The notes under the pieces were generated by a model, which saw only the letters and a program-made list of their open reading frames with translations, made no database searches and was not told the origin of the DNA. From Chloroflexota bacterium (lineage in GTDB: Bacteria; Chloroflexota; Anaerolineae; Anaerolineales; DRMV01), in contig JAADCW010000152.1 in the NCBI GenBank assembly GCA_013154225.1, positions 1-21,587 of the forward strand: a stretch of DNA of 21,587 nucleotides, given 5' to 3'. The position numbers and the translations under genes are program-made. Position 1 is the first letter of the stretch, and each line of letters opens with the position of its first letter. Shown here one piece after another: positions 14,288 through 21,587 of the stretch.

Positions 14288-15862
14288 ATGCGGCGTAAAA
14301 TTTTTTCCCTTCCCAGAATTGCCCGCACCACCTTGATGCTGACCGCCCTCTTTGCAGTGGACAAAGTGCTTGCGTTTGGGCGGCAGATTATCATTGGGCA
14401 TCAATTTCAGCTTTCCGCGGAACTGGATGCGTTCAACGCGGCCAACAACTTGCCTGATTTGCTCTTCGCGCTGATCTCCGGCGGCGCGCTGGCAATGGCG
14501 TTTATCCCCGTGCTGTCGGAATACCGCACCACTCGCGGCCGTGATGCCCTTTGGGAACTCTTCTCTCGGGTAGCCAACTTGGCCTTTTTGACCACCGCAG
14601 TATTGGCGGTAGTCATTGCCATTTTTGCCCTGCCGCTCATCCGTTGGGAATTTGGCATTGCTCCCCGCTTTACGCCCGAACAGCAGGAATTGGCGGCTTC
14701 TTTGATGCGGCTGGATTTGATTGCCACAGTGATCTTTTCGCTCAGTGGCCTGGTAACCGCGGGCCTGCAGGCCAATCAGCATTTCTTCCTGCCTGCGCTG
14801 GCGCCGTTGATGTACAACCTGGGGCAGATTTTCGGCGCGGCTGTACTGGCGCCCGAAAAGGGGCTGTCACTGGGACCAATACACCTACCTGGTTTTGGGT
14901 TGGGGATCTACGGCTTGGTGTATGGCGTGCTGTTGGGCGCGTTGTTGCACTTTGGCGTTCAGGTGCCAGGGCTGATACGCTATGGCTTTCGCTGGAAGCC
15001 TGTCATTGGCCTGCGTGATCCTGGGGTGGTCAAAGTGTTGCGTCTGATGGGCCCGCGGGTGCTCACCATGTTTTTCATCCAATTGGTCTTTCTGGCGCGC
15101 GACAACCTGGCTTCCCGAGTGGGCACTGGGGCAGTCAGCGCATTGGCTTACGGCTGGTTTATCATGCAGGTGCCTGAAACCCTGCTGGGCACGGCCTTGG
15201 GGTTAGTGTTGTTACCCACCCTTTCGGAGCAAATCGCCCGTGGGGATTGGCAAGCCTTTGCCGCGACGTTCAACCGTGGGGTGCGGGGTCTGCTGGCGCT
15301 GACCCTGCCCATTGCGGCGGTGTTGGCTGTGGCAATGCCCGGGCTTTTGCCCGTGTTGGGCCTGGGCGAAAGCGGCACCCGCCTGGTGGTTTGGACCACC
15401 CGCGCGTACCTGCTGGGTTTGGCTGGGCACAGCTTGCTGGAACTCGCTTCCCGGGGGTTCTACGCACAGCAGGATGCAAAGACACCCTTGTTTGCATCGG
15501 CCCTCAATAGCGCGGCTTATATTGGCTTGGGAGTGTTGGCCATTATTTCCGGCAAGAACTTGGGCGCAGAAGGCACCCTGGTTGGTGCAACCGGCATTGG
15601 CCTGGCCAACGCGATTGCTTTTACCACTGAAGCCGCGCTGTTGCTTTTCTTGCTCCACCGCCGGCGCAAAGAAGTACCCGCGTTTGGCACTTCCCCCCGA
15701 GACGCGGTGCTGGCCGCCCTCGCAGGCGGTTTGGTGGCCGCTTTGTTGATGGCTTATGCGCCTGCACCCCTTTTGGCGCGCGGGGTCGCGGCGTCGGTGC
15801 TCGGCTTTTTGGCGGCCTTGCCGTTCATCTGGAAAGAGGCTAAAGCCTTGCTGAGTTGGTAA
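14288..15862 (+). CDS. murJ: Lipid II flippase MurJ (MviN family)
   Basis: MurJ moves lipid-linked peptidoglycan precursor across the cytoplasmic membrane. The 524-residue protein has about 14 membrane helices, the normal number. The N-terminal core FGRQII...ELDAFNAANNLPDLLF and SGGALAMAFIPVLSEY (residues about 30-79) is characteristic. Arg32 and Asp47 align by spacing with Escherichia coli Arg24 and Asp39; Lys26 replaces Arg18, and Phe60 stands where E. coli has Arg52. The first Met at 14288 is followed by basic residues (MRRK) as expected, and no earlier start is possible without entering the promoter. It has no ribosome binding site, so translation may be leaderless. It lies 91 bases upstream of efp, which has its own promoter. 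Confidence 0.93.
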   Translation: MRRKIFSLPRIARTTLMLTALFAVDKVLAFGRQIIIGHQFQLSAELDAFNAANNLPDLLFALISGGALAMAFIPVLSEYRTTRGRDALWELFSRVANLAFLTTAVLAVVIAIFALPLIRWEFGIAPRFTPEQQELAASLMRLDLIATVIFSLSGLVTAGLQANQHFFLPALAPLMYNLGQIFGAAVLAPEKGLSLGPIHLPGFGLGIYGLVYGVLLGALLHFGVQVPGLIRYGFRWKPVIGLRDPGVVKVLRLMGPRVLTMFFIQLVFLARDNLASRVGTGAVSALAYGWFIMQVPETLLGTALGLVLLPTLSEQIARGDWQAFAATFNRGVRGLLALTLPIAAVLAVAMPGLLPVLGLGESGTRLVVWTTRAYLLGLAGHSLLELASRGFYAQQDAKTPLFASALNSAAYIGLGVLAIISGKNLGAEGTLVGATGIGLANAIAFTTEAALLLFLLHRRRKEVPAFGTSPRDAVLAALAGGLVAALLMAYAPAPLLARGVAASVLGFLAALPFIWKEAKALLSW

Positions 15863-15912
15863 GGAAGCCCGCAGACTCTTGCATTTTCTGTCGCCCTGCT
15901 TTGCTTTCTGTT

Positions 15913-15945
15913 TGGTATAATCGAAGGGATTTCATTTCCAGGGAG
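15913..15945 (+). promoter_or_regulatory. Extended -10 promoter and ribosome binding site of efp
   Basis: TGG-TATAAT at 15913-15921 is a perfect extended -10 without a clear -35. Transcription would begin near 15928. GGGAG at 15941-15945 lies eight bases before the ATG at 15954. Confidence 0.65.
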
Positions 15946-15953
15946 AAGAAACC

Positions 15954-16514
15954 ATGATTGACGTGAATGATCTGCGCAAAGGCGTGACCTTTGAATTAGA
16001 CGGCAACCTGTATCGGGTGCTGGATTATCATCATCACAAGCCTGGCCGCGGCAAAGCCACCATCCGCATCAAGGCGCGCGATTTGCGTTCGGGCGCGATT
16101 ATTGAACGCACTTTCCCTTCGGGCAATCAGGTGCAAGACGTGCGTCTGGATCACCATAACGCGCAATATCTGTACAACGATGGCGAATACTATTACTTCA
16201 TGGACACTGAGACCTACGACCAGTTTGCCATTCCCGCGCAGGTGTTGGGCGATGCCGCGAAGTTTTTGAAAGACAGCATGGAGGTCAAACTGACCTTTTA
16301 CGAAGGTGAGCCGCTGGATGTGGAACTGCCCATCACGGTGGATATGAAAGTGGTGGAAGCAGAAGTCGCAGTGCGTGGGGATACGGCCACGGGTGTGACC
16401 AAGAAAGTGGTGACCGAAACCGGTTTGGAAGTGCAGGTGCCCGCGTTCATCAACCAGGGCGATGTGATTCGGGTGGATACGCGTACAGGTGCGTATGTGA
16501 CTCGGGTCAATTGA
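15954..16514 (+). CDS. efp: Translation elongation factor P
   Basis: EF-P binds between the P and E sites of stalled ribosomes and speeds peptide bond formation at proline runs. The 186-residue length and three beta-barrel domains are standard. Typical parts are the N-terminal DVNDLRKGVTFELDGNLYRV, the MDTETYDQFAIP segment near residues 82-93, and the C-terminal GDVIRVDTRTGAYVTRV signature. The tip loop of domain I reads HHKPGRGKA, placing Arg32 where many bacteria have a modified lysine. It has its own promoter and is followed 28 bases later by a bidirectional terminator. No EpmA, EarP or YmfI modification gene is seen in the window. Confidence 0.97.
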   Translation: MIDVNDLRKGVTFELDGNLYRVLDYHHHKPGRGKATIRIKARDLRSGAIIERTFPSGNQVQDVRLDHHNAQYLYNDGEYYYFMDTETYDQFAIPAQVLGDAAKFLKDSMEVKLTFYEGEPLDVELPITVDMKVVEAEVAVRGDTATGVTKKVVTETGLEVQVPAFINQGDVIRVDTRTGAYVTRVN

Positions 16515-16542
16515 GCATCCCCGCCCCCTTGCAGAAAAAGAA

Positions 16543-16579
16543 AAACACAGCCCTGTTTTGCAGGGCTGTGTTTGTTTTT
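16543..16579. terminator. Bidirectional terminator between efp and the efflux operon
   Basis: AAACACAGCCCTG (16543-16555) and CAGGGCTGTGTTT (16561-16573) form a perfect 13-bp stem with a five-base loop. A T run follows on the plus strand (to 16579), and an A-rich tract precedes it from 16534, which serves as the T run for minus-strand transcripts. It closes both convergent units. Confidence 0.93.
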
Positions 16580-16595
16580 CGTTGAGGGAGAAATT

Positions 16596-17213
16596 CTACT
16601 GGCCGGCTTTGGTTTGCAGATACTCGATAAAGCCGTTCATCAGGGGGCCGGGCACGCGCTCTGCCGATGCCGTGCTGGCGCGCTGGGCCTGGGCTGTGGC
16701 GATTTCCTGCGGCGAAAGACCGCTGGTGTTGCCGCCACCGCCGCCCATACCGGGCACCATGCCCGCAGGGGGCTGACCCGTCCCACCGCCGGGGCCAGTG
16801 CCGCCGCCTTGGCCAGATACGCCCATTTCTTGCATGAAGGTGCGCATTTCGTCTAGGGTGATGTTCATCGCGGCAATGGCTTCCAGTTGTTCGGGTGTCA
16901 TGACCTGTTTGATTTGCTTCAGCACGGCTTCCACTTCCTCAGGCGCGGTGGTGTCGCTGGTGCTGAGGGTCTGGAAGAGCTGCCACAAGGGGAGGAGTTT
17001 GGCTGCCTGTTCGGCAGTGATTTCCTGCGGGGTGCCGTCCAATTTCCACGTGCCTACCAGCAGAACGACGGACTCAGGCGCATCGGTTTGCGTGGTCACG
17101 TCCGCGGCTTGGTCGGTGGTTTCGGCCGCTTCATTAGAGGAAGAGCAGGCCGCAAGCCCCAGCGCAAGCACGCTGAACAGGGCGAGGATGCGGAATAAAG
17201 TGTGTTTTTTCAT
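16596..17213 (-). CDS. Small lipoprotein linked to a MacAB-type exporter
   Basis: The 205-residue product begins with a lipoprotein signal peptide: basic MKKH, hydrophobic core and lipobox LAAC, with Cys23 as the lipidation site. After a short acidic/Thr-rich linker comes a compact helical domain (about 50-125) with ITAEQAAKLLPLWQLFQTL and MTPEQLEAIAAMNITLDEM. A Gly-rich stretch (about 133-168) follows, then a final helix. GGAGAG, six bases before the ATG, is the ribosome binding site. It is the last gene of the minus-strand exporter operon, 51 bases after the permease, and ends at the shared terminator. I know similar lipoproteins next to MacAB genes in Chloroflexota, but no function. A substrate-capture or accessory role on the outer face is inference. 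Confidence 0.85.
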   Translation of the reverse strand: MKKHTLFRILALFSVLALGLAACSSSNEAAETTDQAADVTTQTDAPESVVLLVGTWKLDGTPQEITAEQAAKLLPLWQLFQTLSTSDTTAPEEVEAVLKQIKQVMTPEQLEAIAAMNITLDEMRTFMQEMGVSGQGGGTGPGGGTGQPPAGMVPGMGGGGGNTSGLSPQEIATAQAQRASTASAERVPGPLMNGFIEYLQTKAGQ

Positions 17214-17264
17214 TAGGTTCTCTCCAATAGGGCGATAGATCGTGCAAGGCTAAGTTTTGCAGAA

Positions 17265-18487
<1,223 letters not shown>

Positions 18488-18491
<4 letters not shown>

Positions 18492-19210
18492 GCGGCTACC
18501 CTCGCTTTCGTTTTCTCGTTGTGAACAATGCGTTCGACCTTCCCGTCGCGCAGGTGGATGATGCGTTCAGCATATGCTGCGGTTTCTTCGTCGTGGGTGA
18601 CCATCACGATGGTGCGCCCGCGTTCGTGGAGGGTCTTGAGCAGGTTCATGATTTCCAGGCTGGATTTACTATCCAGGTTACCGGTGGGCTCGTCGGCGAT
18701 GATGAGCACCGGATCGTTGACCAGCGCCCGGGCGATGGCCACCCGCTGTTGCTGACCACCGGAAAGTTCGTGAGGCTGGTGGTCTAAGCGGTCTTCCAGG
18801 CCTACCAGGGTGAGCATTTCGCGCGCCCGAGCTTCCATTTCCTGCATGCTGAGGTGCTTGGTGCGGTCGTAAATCAGCGGCAGGATGACATTGCGGACCG
18901 CGCTGGTGCGAGGAAGCAGGTTGTAAGCCTGGAAGATGAAGCCCAGTTTGCGGTTGCGGATGGCGGCCAGTTGGCGGCGGTCCAGGCCGCTGACGTCTTC
19001 GCCATCCAGGTAGTAGGTTCCTGAGGTGGGGCGGGCCAGGCATCCCAAAATGTTCATCAGGGTGCTTTTGCCTGAGCCCGAGGGCCCCATGATGGCTACA
19101 AATTCGCCGCGTTCTACGGTGATGCTGACGCCATCCAATGCATGGACTGCGGCATCACCCGTACCATAGACTTGTTTCAAGTCGTGAGTTTCAATGATGG
19201 GCGTGCTCAT
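18488..19210 (-). CDS. MacB/LolD-type ABC transporter ATP-binding protein
   Basis: This 240-residue ATPase drives the permease encoded next. Walker A GPSGSGKST is at 42-50, Q-loop Gln94 (FIFQAYNLLP), signature LSGGQQQR at 149-156, Walker B VLIIADEP at 168-175 followed by TGNLDS, and switch His206. The TGNLDS ending is typical of the MacB/LolD/FtsE group. Four-base overlaps join it to both the membrane-fusion gene upstream and the permease downstream, so the three are made together. All catalytic residues look intact. Confidence 0.92.
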
Positions 19211-20694
19211 TTTTCGGTCTCCACCAGGCCGGTGGTTACGATTTCGCCTGCTTCCAGGCCCGACTTGATTTCCGCGTAGAACATGTCTTTCAGGCCGACT
19301 TCCACCATGCGCAGGGTAGGTTCACCGTCTTCCAGTACGAAGACAGCGTACTGCCCAGGGGAGATTTCGCGCAGGGCTTCGACGGGCACCAGCAGGACGT
19401 TCTCGGCTTTGCCGCCAATGACATCCACGGCCGCGGCTGCACCAATGGGCAGGCGGAGCCCGCTTTGGTTGGCGTCGAGGGCTACCAGGCCGTGAACCAG
19501 CATGGTGCCACTTTCGTTCACCAGTGCAGGATCAACCCGCACGACTTTGCCAGTGTAGGTTTTGTCTTCCACGGCGTCGAAGGTGACCTCGGCTTCATAA
19601 CCGGGTGCAATTTTGTCCCAGTCGATTTCGTCCAGATACACGTCCACGTAAGGGTGATCGGTGTCTGCAATGGTCACTACGTTGGTCGTGTTGGTCACGT
19701 GTTGTCCCACGGCCAGGTTGAGGACGGTGATGGTACCGGCCACGGGCGCATGTAGTTCGGTGTCGGCCAGGGCTTGCTGGGCGTCTTCCAGTTCCTGGCG
19801 TGCAGCTTCCAGTTGCGCCAGTTTGGCGCCGCTGGCCTCAGGGGGCAGTTCTTCGCCTTTGAGCGCGGCCAGATACCATTGGGCTTCCTGCAGGCGGGCT
19901 TGCGCCAGGTGATAGTCGGCCCAGGCCAGGTTGATTTCGTATTCAGAAGGCGGATAGACCACCGGCTCTTTTTGACCAGTGTCGGGGTTGTATTCGTACA
20001 CGATTTGCTCTTCGCCAGTGCGGGGGTTGACCACGGTTTGGGCGAAGGTTTCGACAATGTAGGTGTCTTCGTAATAGCGTTGGGAAACCCGCAGGCCGGC
20101 TTCGGCTTCTTTGACAGCCCGTTCCGCGGCCTTGATTTCTTCTAATTGTTCTTCGGTGGGGTTGTCGCCGTATTCGGCTTTGAGTTCGGCCAGGTGGGCC
20201 TGGGCTTGCTGGAGCCGTTCAGTCCAATTGAACACACCCAGGCTGACCAGCCAGATGAGGTGGCCTTTCTTCTCGTCCAGGTTGTCTTCGGCCGCGGCCA
20301 GTTCGTATTCGGCTTCAGCCAGCGCAGTGGGGGAAGTGAGTTCGCGCAGGTTGCGCTGGGCTTGCTCCAGCCGCAGGCGAGCGTCGGTGTCGTCCAGGCG
20401 GGCTAAGAGGTCGCCTTCTTCCACGTGATCGCCAACTTCGACCAGCACTTCCACAACTTCGCCGCTGGTGTCGAAGCCAAAGGCGACTTCATAGGCCGGG
20501 GCCAGATTGCCACTGCCGTTGGCATAAAGCACTAAATCGCCTCGGCGGACTTTCGCGGTTTTGAGTTCGCTTTCTGCCGGGGCTTGCGCGGCCTCTTGCG
20601 TTTGCTGATAGCGGGTGTAACCATAGTAACCGCCGCCAGCCAGCAAGAGAACCAAAAGGGTCAGAAACCATTTGTTTTTGAACAGTTTGCTCAT
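19207..20694 (-). CDS. MacA/HlyD-type membrane-fusion protein with a long hairpin insertion
   Basis: The 495-residue adaptor has one N-terminal membrane anchor (about residues 9-26). The first half of a biotinyl-lipoyl domain is at 78-104 (GEVVEVLVEVGDHVEEGDLL), a long alpha-helical hairpin at about 104-310, the second lipoyl half at 311-345 (LHAPVAGTITVLNLAVGQHV), then beta-barrel and membrane-proximal domains. Inside the coiled-coil hairpin, residues about 211-250 form a polar, non-helical insert (NPRTGEEQ, NPDTGQKEPVVYPPSEYE). The tip of the hairpin in diderms meets TolC, and no TolC gene is present here. The start has AAGGA on the minus strand (20702-20706) about seven bases upstream. It is the first gene of the minus-strand operon. 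Confidence 0.9.
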   Translation of the reverse strand: MSKLFKNKWFLTLLVLLLAGGGYYGYTRYQQTQEAAQAPAESELKTAKVRRGDLVLYANGSGNLAPAYEVAFGFDTSGEVVEVLVEVGDHVEEGDLLARLDDTDARLRLEQAQRNLRELTSPTALAEAEYELAAAEDNLDEKKGHLIWLVSLGVFNWTERLQQAQAHLAELKAEYGDNPTEEQLEEIKAAERAVKEAEAGLRVSQRYYEDTYIVETFAQTVVNPRTGEEQIVYEYNPDTGQKEPVVYPPSEYEINLAWADYHLAQARLQEAQWYLAALKGEELPPEASGAKLAQLEAARQELEDAQQALADTELHAPVAGTITVLNLAVGQHVTNTTNVVTIADTDHPYVDVYLDEIDWDKIAPGYEAEVTFDAVEDKTYTGKVVRVDPALVNESGTMLVHGLVALDANQSGLRLPIGAAAAVDVIGGKAENVLLVPVEALREISPGQYAVFVLEDGEPTLRMVEVGLKDMFYAEIKSGLEAGEIVTTGLVETEK

Positions 20695-20749
20695 GGCGTT
20701 ATCCTTGTCGTAAGAGTTGTAAGAGATGGGGCATAATGCCTGTTATAGA

Positions 20750-20781
20750 TTGGTCTCGCCCCATGATTGAGGCGAGACCAA
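20750..20781. repeat. 11-bp inverted repeat upstream of the efflux operon
   Basis: TTGGTCTCGCC (20750-20760) and GGCGAGACCAA (20771-20781) are perfect complements around ten bases. It lies 56 bases upstream of the membrane-fusion gene start on the minus strand. No T run follows on either strand, so a protein-binding operator or leader hairpin is more likely than a terminator. Confidence 0.5.
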
Positions 20782-20870
20782 GGAGGGCCTGGTCGGAACC
20801 AGGAGGAAACAGGGGAGAAAAGCGGAGGCCTGCGGTGTGTGCGGGGTGTTACTCAAGCCTGGATGGGGGT

Positions 20871-20945
20871 GGCCCTGCCCCCGGAGGGGTAGGGGCAGGG
20901 CCTGTGCCTTGCCCATTGCCCAAGAGGGACATATTTTGAGGAGGG
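20871..20945. repeat. Hairpin repeat, copy 1
   Basis: GGCCCTGCCCC (20871-20881) pairs perfectly with GGGGCAGGGCC (20892-20902). A conserved tail follows, including the tandem heptamer TTGCCCA-TTGCCCA (from 20909) and a purine-rich end. Copy 2 starts 149 bases downstream, and weaker likeness between the spacers suggests an imperfect tandem duplication of about 149 bases. Confidence 0.75.
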
Positions 20946-21019
20946 AGAAAGAGGGAGGGCTGGCTTTTTGGGTTGTTGTGTGAAGCGTGTTCATTCAACA
21001 GGAAACGGGCTGGGCGGGC

Positions 21020-21093
21020 GGTCCTGCCCCTGGAGGGTAGGGGCAGGACCTTCGCCTTGCCCATTGCCCAGGAGGGCCGATATTTGGAGGAGG
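21020..21093. repeat. Hairpin repeat, copy 2
   Basis: GGTCCTGCCCCT (21020-21031) pairs perfectly with AGGGGCAGGACC (21039-21050). The tail with TTGCCCATTGCCCA and a purine-rich end is shared with copy 1. The third base pair is T-A here and C-G in copy 1, so the stem is kept by paired changes. Confidence 0.75.
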
Positions 21094-21444
21094 ATGGATG
21101 AATGGGGCTTCATCCTTATGGGCGTTGGCGTGGTAAAGAACAGGCCCGTGGGGGATGTTGGCGGTGTTGGTGCCGCGGGCTTGTTTTGTGATGCGCTTCT
21201 ATCGTACCAAGACGTTGCTAACAGACCTTTATCGGGGTGTAAAGAAGTTGTAAAATCTTTTGGAATTGAAGCAAATAATTGGCGTTAGGGGTGTTTCCGT
21301 ACACAAAAGGGAGGCCGGGAAAGGTTTTTCCGCGCGTTGAGAGGCAACAACGGCGTTTGAGGGCTGACTGTATGGGTTTGAGGGTTGCTAAGGGAAGTGG
21401 AAAATGTAGATTTAGGCAATTTTGCACAATTTTTTGAAAATTCC

Positions 21445-21473
21445 TTGACAAAAGGGGAAAAGTGTTGTATATT
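21445..21473 (+). promoter_or_regulatory. Strong sigma-70-type promoter of the ArsR gene
   Basis: A perfect -35 TTGACA (21445-21450), a 17-base spacer and -10 TATATT (21468-21473) lie 27 bases before the start codon. An AT-rich stretch (about 21416-21443) upstream could act as an UP element. AAGGAG at 21487-21492 is seven bases before the ATG. Confidence 0.85.
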
Positions 21474-21487
21474 CGCAATTGCGAATA
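21470..21487. promoter_or_regulatory. Perfect 18-bp palindromic operator
   Basis: TATTCGCAATTGCGAATA is its own reverse complement and covers the last four bases of the -10 box and the likely transcription start. This is the layout of an ArsR/SmtB-type self-repression site; binding by the adjacent gene product is inferred. Confidence 0.8.
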
Positions 21488-21499
21488 AGGAGTGCAGGC

Positions 21500-21587
21500 A
21501 TGTACCGAGAGAACGAAGTTTTAGCCGCTCAGGCCGCCCAAGTAGCCCATGCGCTTTCCCATCCGGTGCGGCTTCAGATTTTGGAAG
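21500..21587 (+). CDS. ArsR-family transcriptional regulator, 3' end missing
   Basis: Only the first 29 codons are in the window. They end in AHALSHPVRLQILE, the characteristic first helices of ArsR/SmtB winged-helix repressors. The metal- or thiol-sensing residues would lie further on and cannot be seen, so the inducer is unknown; arsenic is not implied. The start is supported by AAGGAG seven bases upstream, a strong promoter and an 18-bp palindrome over the -10. Repression of its own operon is the likely mode. The genes it controls would lie beyond the window. Confidence 0.8.
   Translation, partial: MYRENEVLAAQAAQVAHALSHPVRLQILE

Larger units (their letters stand above)
20695..21444. other. 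Long gene-free region with hairpins and a tandem repeat
   Basis: About 750 bases between the divergent efflux operon and the ArsR gene hold no supported gene. The open frames here run through repeat sequence and lack ribosome binding sites. Seen within: GTAAGAG twice near 20710-20725, the 11-bp hairpin 20750-20781, two copies of a GC-rich hairpin repeat (20871-20945 and 21020-21093), a GGATGAA/TTCATCC hairpin (21096-21115), a weak AACAGGCCCG/CGGGCTTGTT pairing (21139-21185), and an AT-rich stretch before 21445. Confidence 0.6.

Noticed and set aside
20743..21064. Minus-strand Pro-rich open frames of 71-83 codons
   Set aside because: They arise from the hairpin repeats read as protein (GNGQGTGPAPTPPGAG-like) and have no start signals.
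20871..21093. CRISPR array
   Set aside because: There are only two imperfect copies, each with a long hairpin and a 149-base period, and no cas gene.
21139..21185. Intrinsic terminator (AACAGGCCCG/CGGGCTTGTT)
   Set aside because: The loop is 27 bases, the T run is broken, and no gene ends nearby to need it.

Overview
The window looks like a chromosomal segment of a moderately GC-rich bacterium. Its gene content fits Chloroflexota, most likely class Anaerolineae. This is an inference from the combined families (Ccm system, BMP-type nucleoside transporter genes, MacAB-type efflux with a small lipoprotein, degenerate Nuo-like membrane proteins, EF-P with Arg at the tip loop). There is no rRNA or other marker to prove it. 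Coding density is high; most genes are in tight operons with 4-base stop/start overlaps, and several promoters have an extended -10 (TGN-TATAAT).

Layout. (1) 1-3542, plus strand: end of a cytochrome c maturation operon, made of a truncated membrane-anchored protein, then CcmA, CcmB, CcmC and a 50-residue CcmD-like protein. A D-hydantoinase/dihydropyrimidinase (3579-4997) follows with no visible terminator between. (2) 4998-5335: gene-free, with one strong hairpin and a promoter. (3) 5336-8859: three overlapping or abutting polytopic membrane proteins related to the proton-pumping NuoL/M/N (Mrp antiporter) family, without peripheral redox subunits. The best conserved one lacks the usual TM7 lysine. 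(4) 8905-10089: a long coiled-coil protein with its own promoter and a run of Trp residues in heptad spacing. (5) 10123-14176: a self-contained transcription unit with promoter, structured leader, two BMP-type nucleoside permeases, a two-domain ATPase and a strong terminator. No substrate-binding protein is in it. (6) 14288-16579: MurJ (probably leaderless) and elongation factor P, ending in a bidirectional terminator. (7) 16596-20694, minus strand: a four-gene efflux operon of membrane-fusion protein, ATPase, FtsX/MacB permease and lipoprotein. (8) 20695-21499: 805 bases without a gene, holding two imperfect tandem copies of a hairpin repeat with a compensatory base-pair change. (9) 21500-end: start of an ArsR-family repressor whose promoter overlaps a perfect 18-bp palindrome.

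How the genes work together. CcmABCD would move or handle heme for cytochrome c assembly. The hydantoinase and the nucleoside importer could both serve nucleobase salvage or catabolism. MurJ supplies lipid II for the cell wall, and the MacAB-like operon exports an unknown substrate. Candidates for something undescribed are the redox-free antiporter-like trio, the Trp-zipper coiled-coil protein beside it, the structured leader of the nucleoside transporter, and the covarying intergenic repeat.
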